DNA of 64,000 bases from Stratiolaelaps scimitus. Its lineage: Eukaryota > Arthropoda > Arachnida > Mesostigmata > Laelapidae. Of this stretch, positions 62,060 to 64,000 are shown one piece after another (position 1 is the stretch's first letter; each line of letters begins with the position of its first letter). The stretch spans positions 7,793,501 through 7,857,500 of the forward strand of contig JABWDB010000009.1 of NCBI GenBank assembly GCA_019614645.1. Reading direction: 5' to 3'. The position numbers and the translations under genes were made by a program. A model generated the notes under the pieces. It saw nothing but the letters and a program-made list of their open reading frames with translations, did not search any database and was not told the DNA's origin.

Positions 62060-62418
62060 GACACTCTAGCACCTTCTTATGTCAACCACTGTGCAACCAC
62101 CCCCCGTTACGCGGTAGCGCGTGCGGAGAGGGCTAAGCCAGAGGAAATACGCCGCACTCCAGGCAACCCACCCTTTTTCCCCCCTTGCTTTTGAGACCTT
62201 AGGCGGGCACGGCGAACTTCTTCGAAGGGGTCTACCATAGGCTGATCCGTGCCACCGGGGACAAGCGCACAGGATCTTTCCTTCTGCAATGCCTGTCCCT
62301 CGCTGTGCAGAGAGGCAATGCCATCGCCTTCCTCGGGACAATGTCGGTCTCGGTCCCCAGCTAATTCCCCCCAAAGATTCCTAATTATCGTATGTTTGAA
62401 TAAATATAGATATATATA
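62057..62418 (+). mobile_element. 5'-truncated copy of the same retrotransposon
   Basis: From GTTGACACTCTAGCACC onward, the plus strand matches the minus strand of the 4.2-4.5 kb region over about 340 bp at roughly 85-90% identity by eye. It covers the end of the endonuclease domain (VDTLAPSYVNHCATTPRYAV), the C-terminus and the short 3' UTR through TTTGAATAAAT. A one-base insertion and a nine-base deletion break the frame, so it is a dead fragment. It ends in a short ATAGATATATATA tail and is bounded by a perfect 12-bp target-site duplication, as expected for target-primed reverse transcription that stopped early. Confidence 0.93.
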
Positions 62419-62430
62419 TAATCATTCGTT
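62419..62430 (+). repeat. target-site duplication, right copy
   Basis: TAATCATTCGTT, identical to 62048-62059. Confidence 0.9.
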
Positions 62431-62691
62431 TAGTTCAGATTTACTGCCGGAACTGCAGTTTCACAATATTTAAACTCTAGTAATAACTAATATATAATTA
62501 ATATAATTAATAGGTACAAGATAGCATCAACTCAAAGGTCATATATATGATAATTGTACACAAAGAAGGTATTTTTTTTACCTTGAACGTATAAATATTT
62601 TATACCCAATGAAACAGTGTTATGAATAGTAGCAAACACCTGATGTAAAATTCTACAACCTCTGTCTAAGTGGCTTGGAGAACGCCTCCAT

Positions 62692-62726
<35 letters not shown>

Positions 62727-64000
62727 CTTCGCTGCTCGAATCGCTCGCAATGTGCTGGACACTGACGTCCCATACCGAAACCCTATAGCCGCCAATTAGA
62801 GCTGACGCAGCTACTAAATCATAAACGCCCGGGGGTTGCCGTACTGCTGATGTGCAGAACAACTGAAACACGTCACAAGAGCTTTAAAAGATTTGCAAAG
62901 TTTACCATACGGTTGCCCAAATGTTTCGATAGTAAAGTATTATAAAAATCATCACCTTAAAGGTTGCTCCGGTATACAGCAATATAAGTACAGCTGACAG
63001 GAAAATAACTAGTCATGAAGTCCTTTAGGTTTGTTAGAAGCCCCTCGGAGAATGATTTGCTGTGTTTTTTTTGGCACCTATCTAAGAGATTGGCGGACGA
63101 ATATTTGCAGCAACAGGATAACTGCAACAGCCGGGAAATTGACATTGGCTCGTAAGCATGATAACGTTCTACACGTTACATATATATATATATATTCGTT
63201 TTTCAGTGCACACATATTCTGGGATAACACAGTTCGTGTTATTGTCCCGCCCGCCATCAAAGGATATTCGCTCAATTTCTCCACTGCCGGGGCTCACCAG
63301 TATCTGTGTTCATCTCCTTACGGATCCCTTCCATACCGATGTTAGCGCAACTCGCAAGCGTAACTTAGACAGAAGGACAAACGGCAGCATTGTCCGTCCA
63401 TGGATCGAAGTTTGTGCTTTGACTGTCGCGTCACCGAGCACCCCCCGTCGTCCGGGGGCATCACCCCGCACCCACTGTTGTTAGGGGAACAAATCAGGCC
63501 AATCGATTCCGTCATTGGCTAAATGGAGCCTAATAGGATTTCGGCAGTACTTCGAGCCGTGAGCAGAGCCGCTGCTGCTGAGCACTCCGGTCGTCTCGGC
63601 TCTCCTCCTGACAGACGGCCTGTCTCACTACCTATCACTGAGAGAAGGGTTCTAGTCTAATCGGAGGCGGATAGTGGGATAGGTGAGGCGGGGGGGAGGG
63701 GTCATGTGAATCAGAACAATCAACCCAGTCAATATCACTCGCTCAAGGATACACACAACCGAAAGCGGACAGCCGCTAATGAGACAGGTAATATAAATGT
63801 GTTAGCGATGAACGCAATCTTCTTCGCTTCTGAGTACTTCTCACGTTCGCTCGTGCTCAATGTGTACACATCTGCTGCACTGCGCCGGATTGGTGTGCAC
63901 CTAATATTGCTCCGTGATTTTGTGAGACGAAATCTAATTGTATAATACAATTGAAATAAAATCCCGCTACCACCTGAGTGATTCAATAGAGAGAGAGAGA
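62431..64000. other. non-coding flank
   Basis: It holds a (CT)n microsatellite, a short (TA)n tract near 63178-63197, and a GA tract that begins at the window edge. No gene is recognised. Confidence 0.6.
62695..62722. repeat. (CT)n microsatellite
   Basis: About 14 CT units on the plus strand. Confidence 0.95.

Overview
The window is nuclear DNA from an animal, most likely an arthropod and perhaps a chelicerate such as a mite or tick. The evidence is one intact receptor gene of arthropod A-type muscarinic character, a GC-rich non-LTR retrotransposon with an R2-like domain order, eukaryotic splice and polyadenylation signals, and very many (TA)n, (CT/GA)n, (AAC)n and (AAT)n microsatellites. 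The chelicerate placement is inference only. There is no bacterial-type operon, CRISPR array or phage. Most of the 64 kb is non-coding.

Layout. 1-4.17 kb: non-coding. 4.17-7.68 kb, minus strand: a nearly full-length but frame-broken retrotransposon with a C2H2 zinc finger, reverse transcriptase (YMDD), CCHC knuckle and PD-(D/E)XK-like endonuclease. Its 5' side abuts a 142-bp sequence that is repeated 403 bp further on. 8.2-40.9 kb: no recognisable protein gene. This stretch holds a 21-bp perfect hairpin (13.63 kb), a worn 12-bp minisatellite (14.66-14.99 kb), a tRNA-like remnant (12.25 kb) and many microsatellites. It may contain introns or untranslated exons of the receptor gene.

40.93-43.57 kb, plus strand: the receptor gene. 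A pyrimidine tract and CAG acceptor lead into an exon that carries a 131-codon upstream ORF and then the whole seven-helix receptor (712 residues, ATG at 41428, TAG at 43564). 43.57-57.3 kb: a repeat-dense stretch without convincing genes, A- and purine-rich on the plus strand over much of its length. I infer that some or all of it may be a very long neuronal-type 3' UTR; an AATAAA followed by a T/G-rich stretch lies near 57.27 kb. 57.3-64 kb: non-coding, with a 5'-truncated second copy of the same retrotransposon at 62.06-62.42 kb flanked by a perfect 12-bp target-site duplication.

Only two gene systems can be supported: a G-protein-coupled acetylcholine receptor, which would act in the plasma membrane of neurons or muscle, and a retrotransposon family that has inserted at least twice nearby. 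I did not find a clearly new biological system. The observations most worth testing are the uORF/start-codon arrangement of the receptor, its possible multi-kilobase 3' UTR, and the insertion behaviour of the retrotransposon family.
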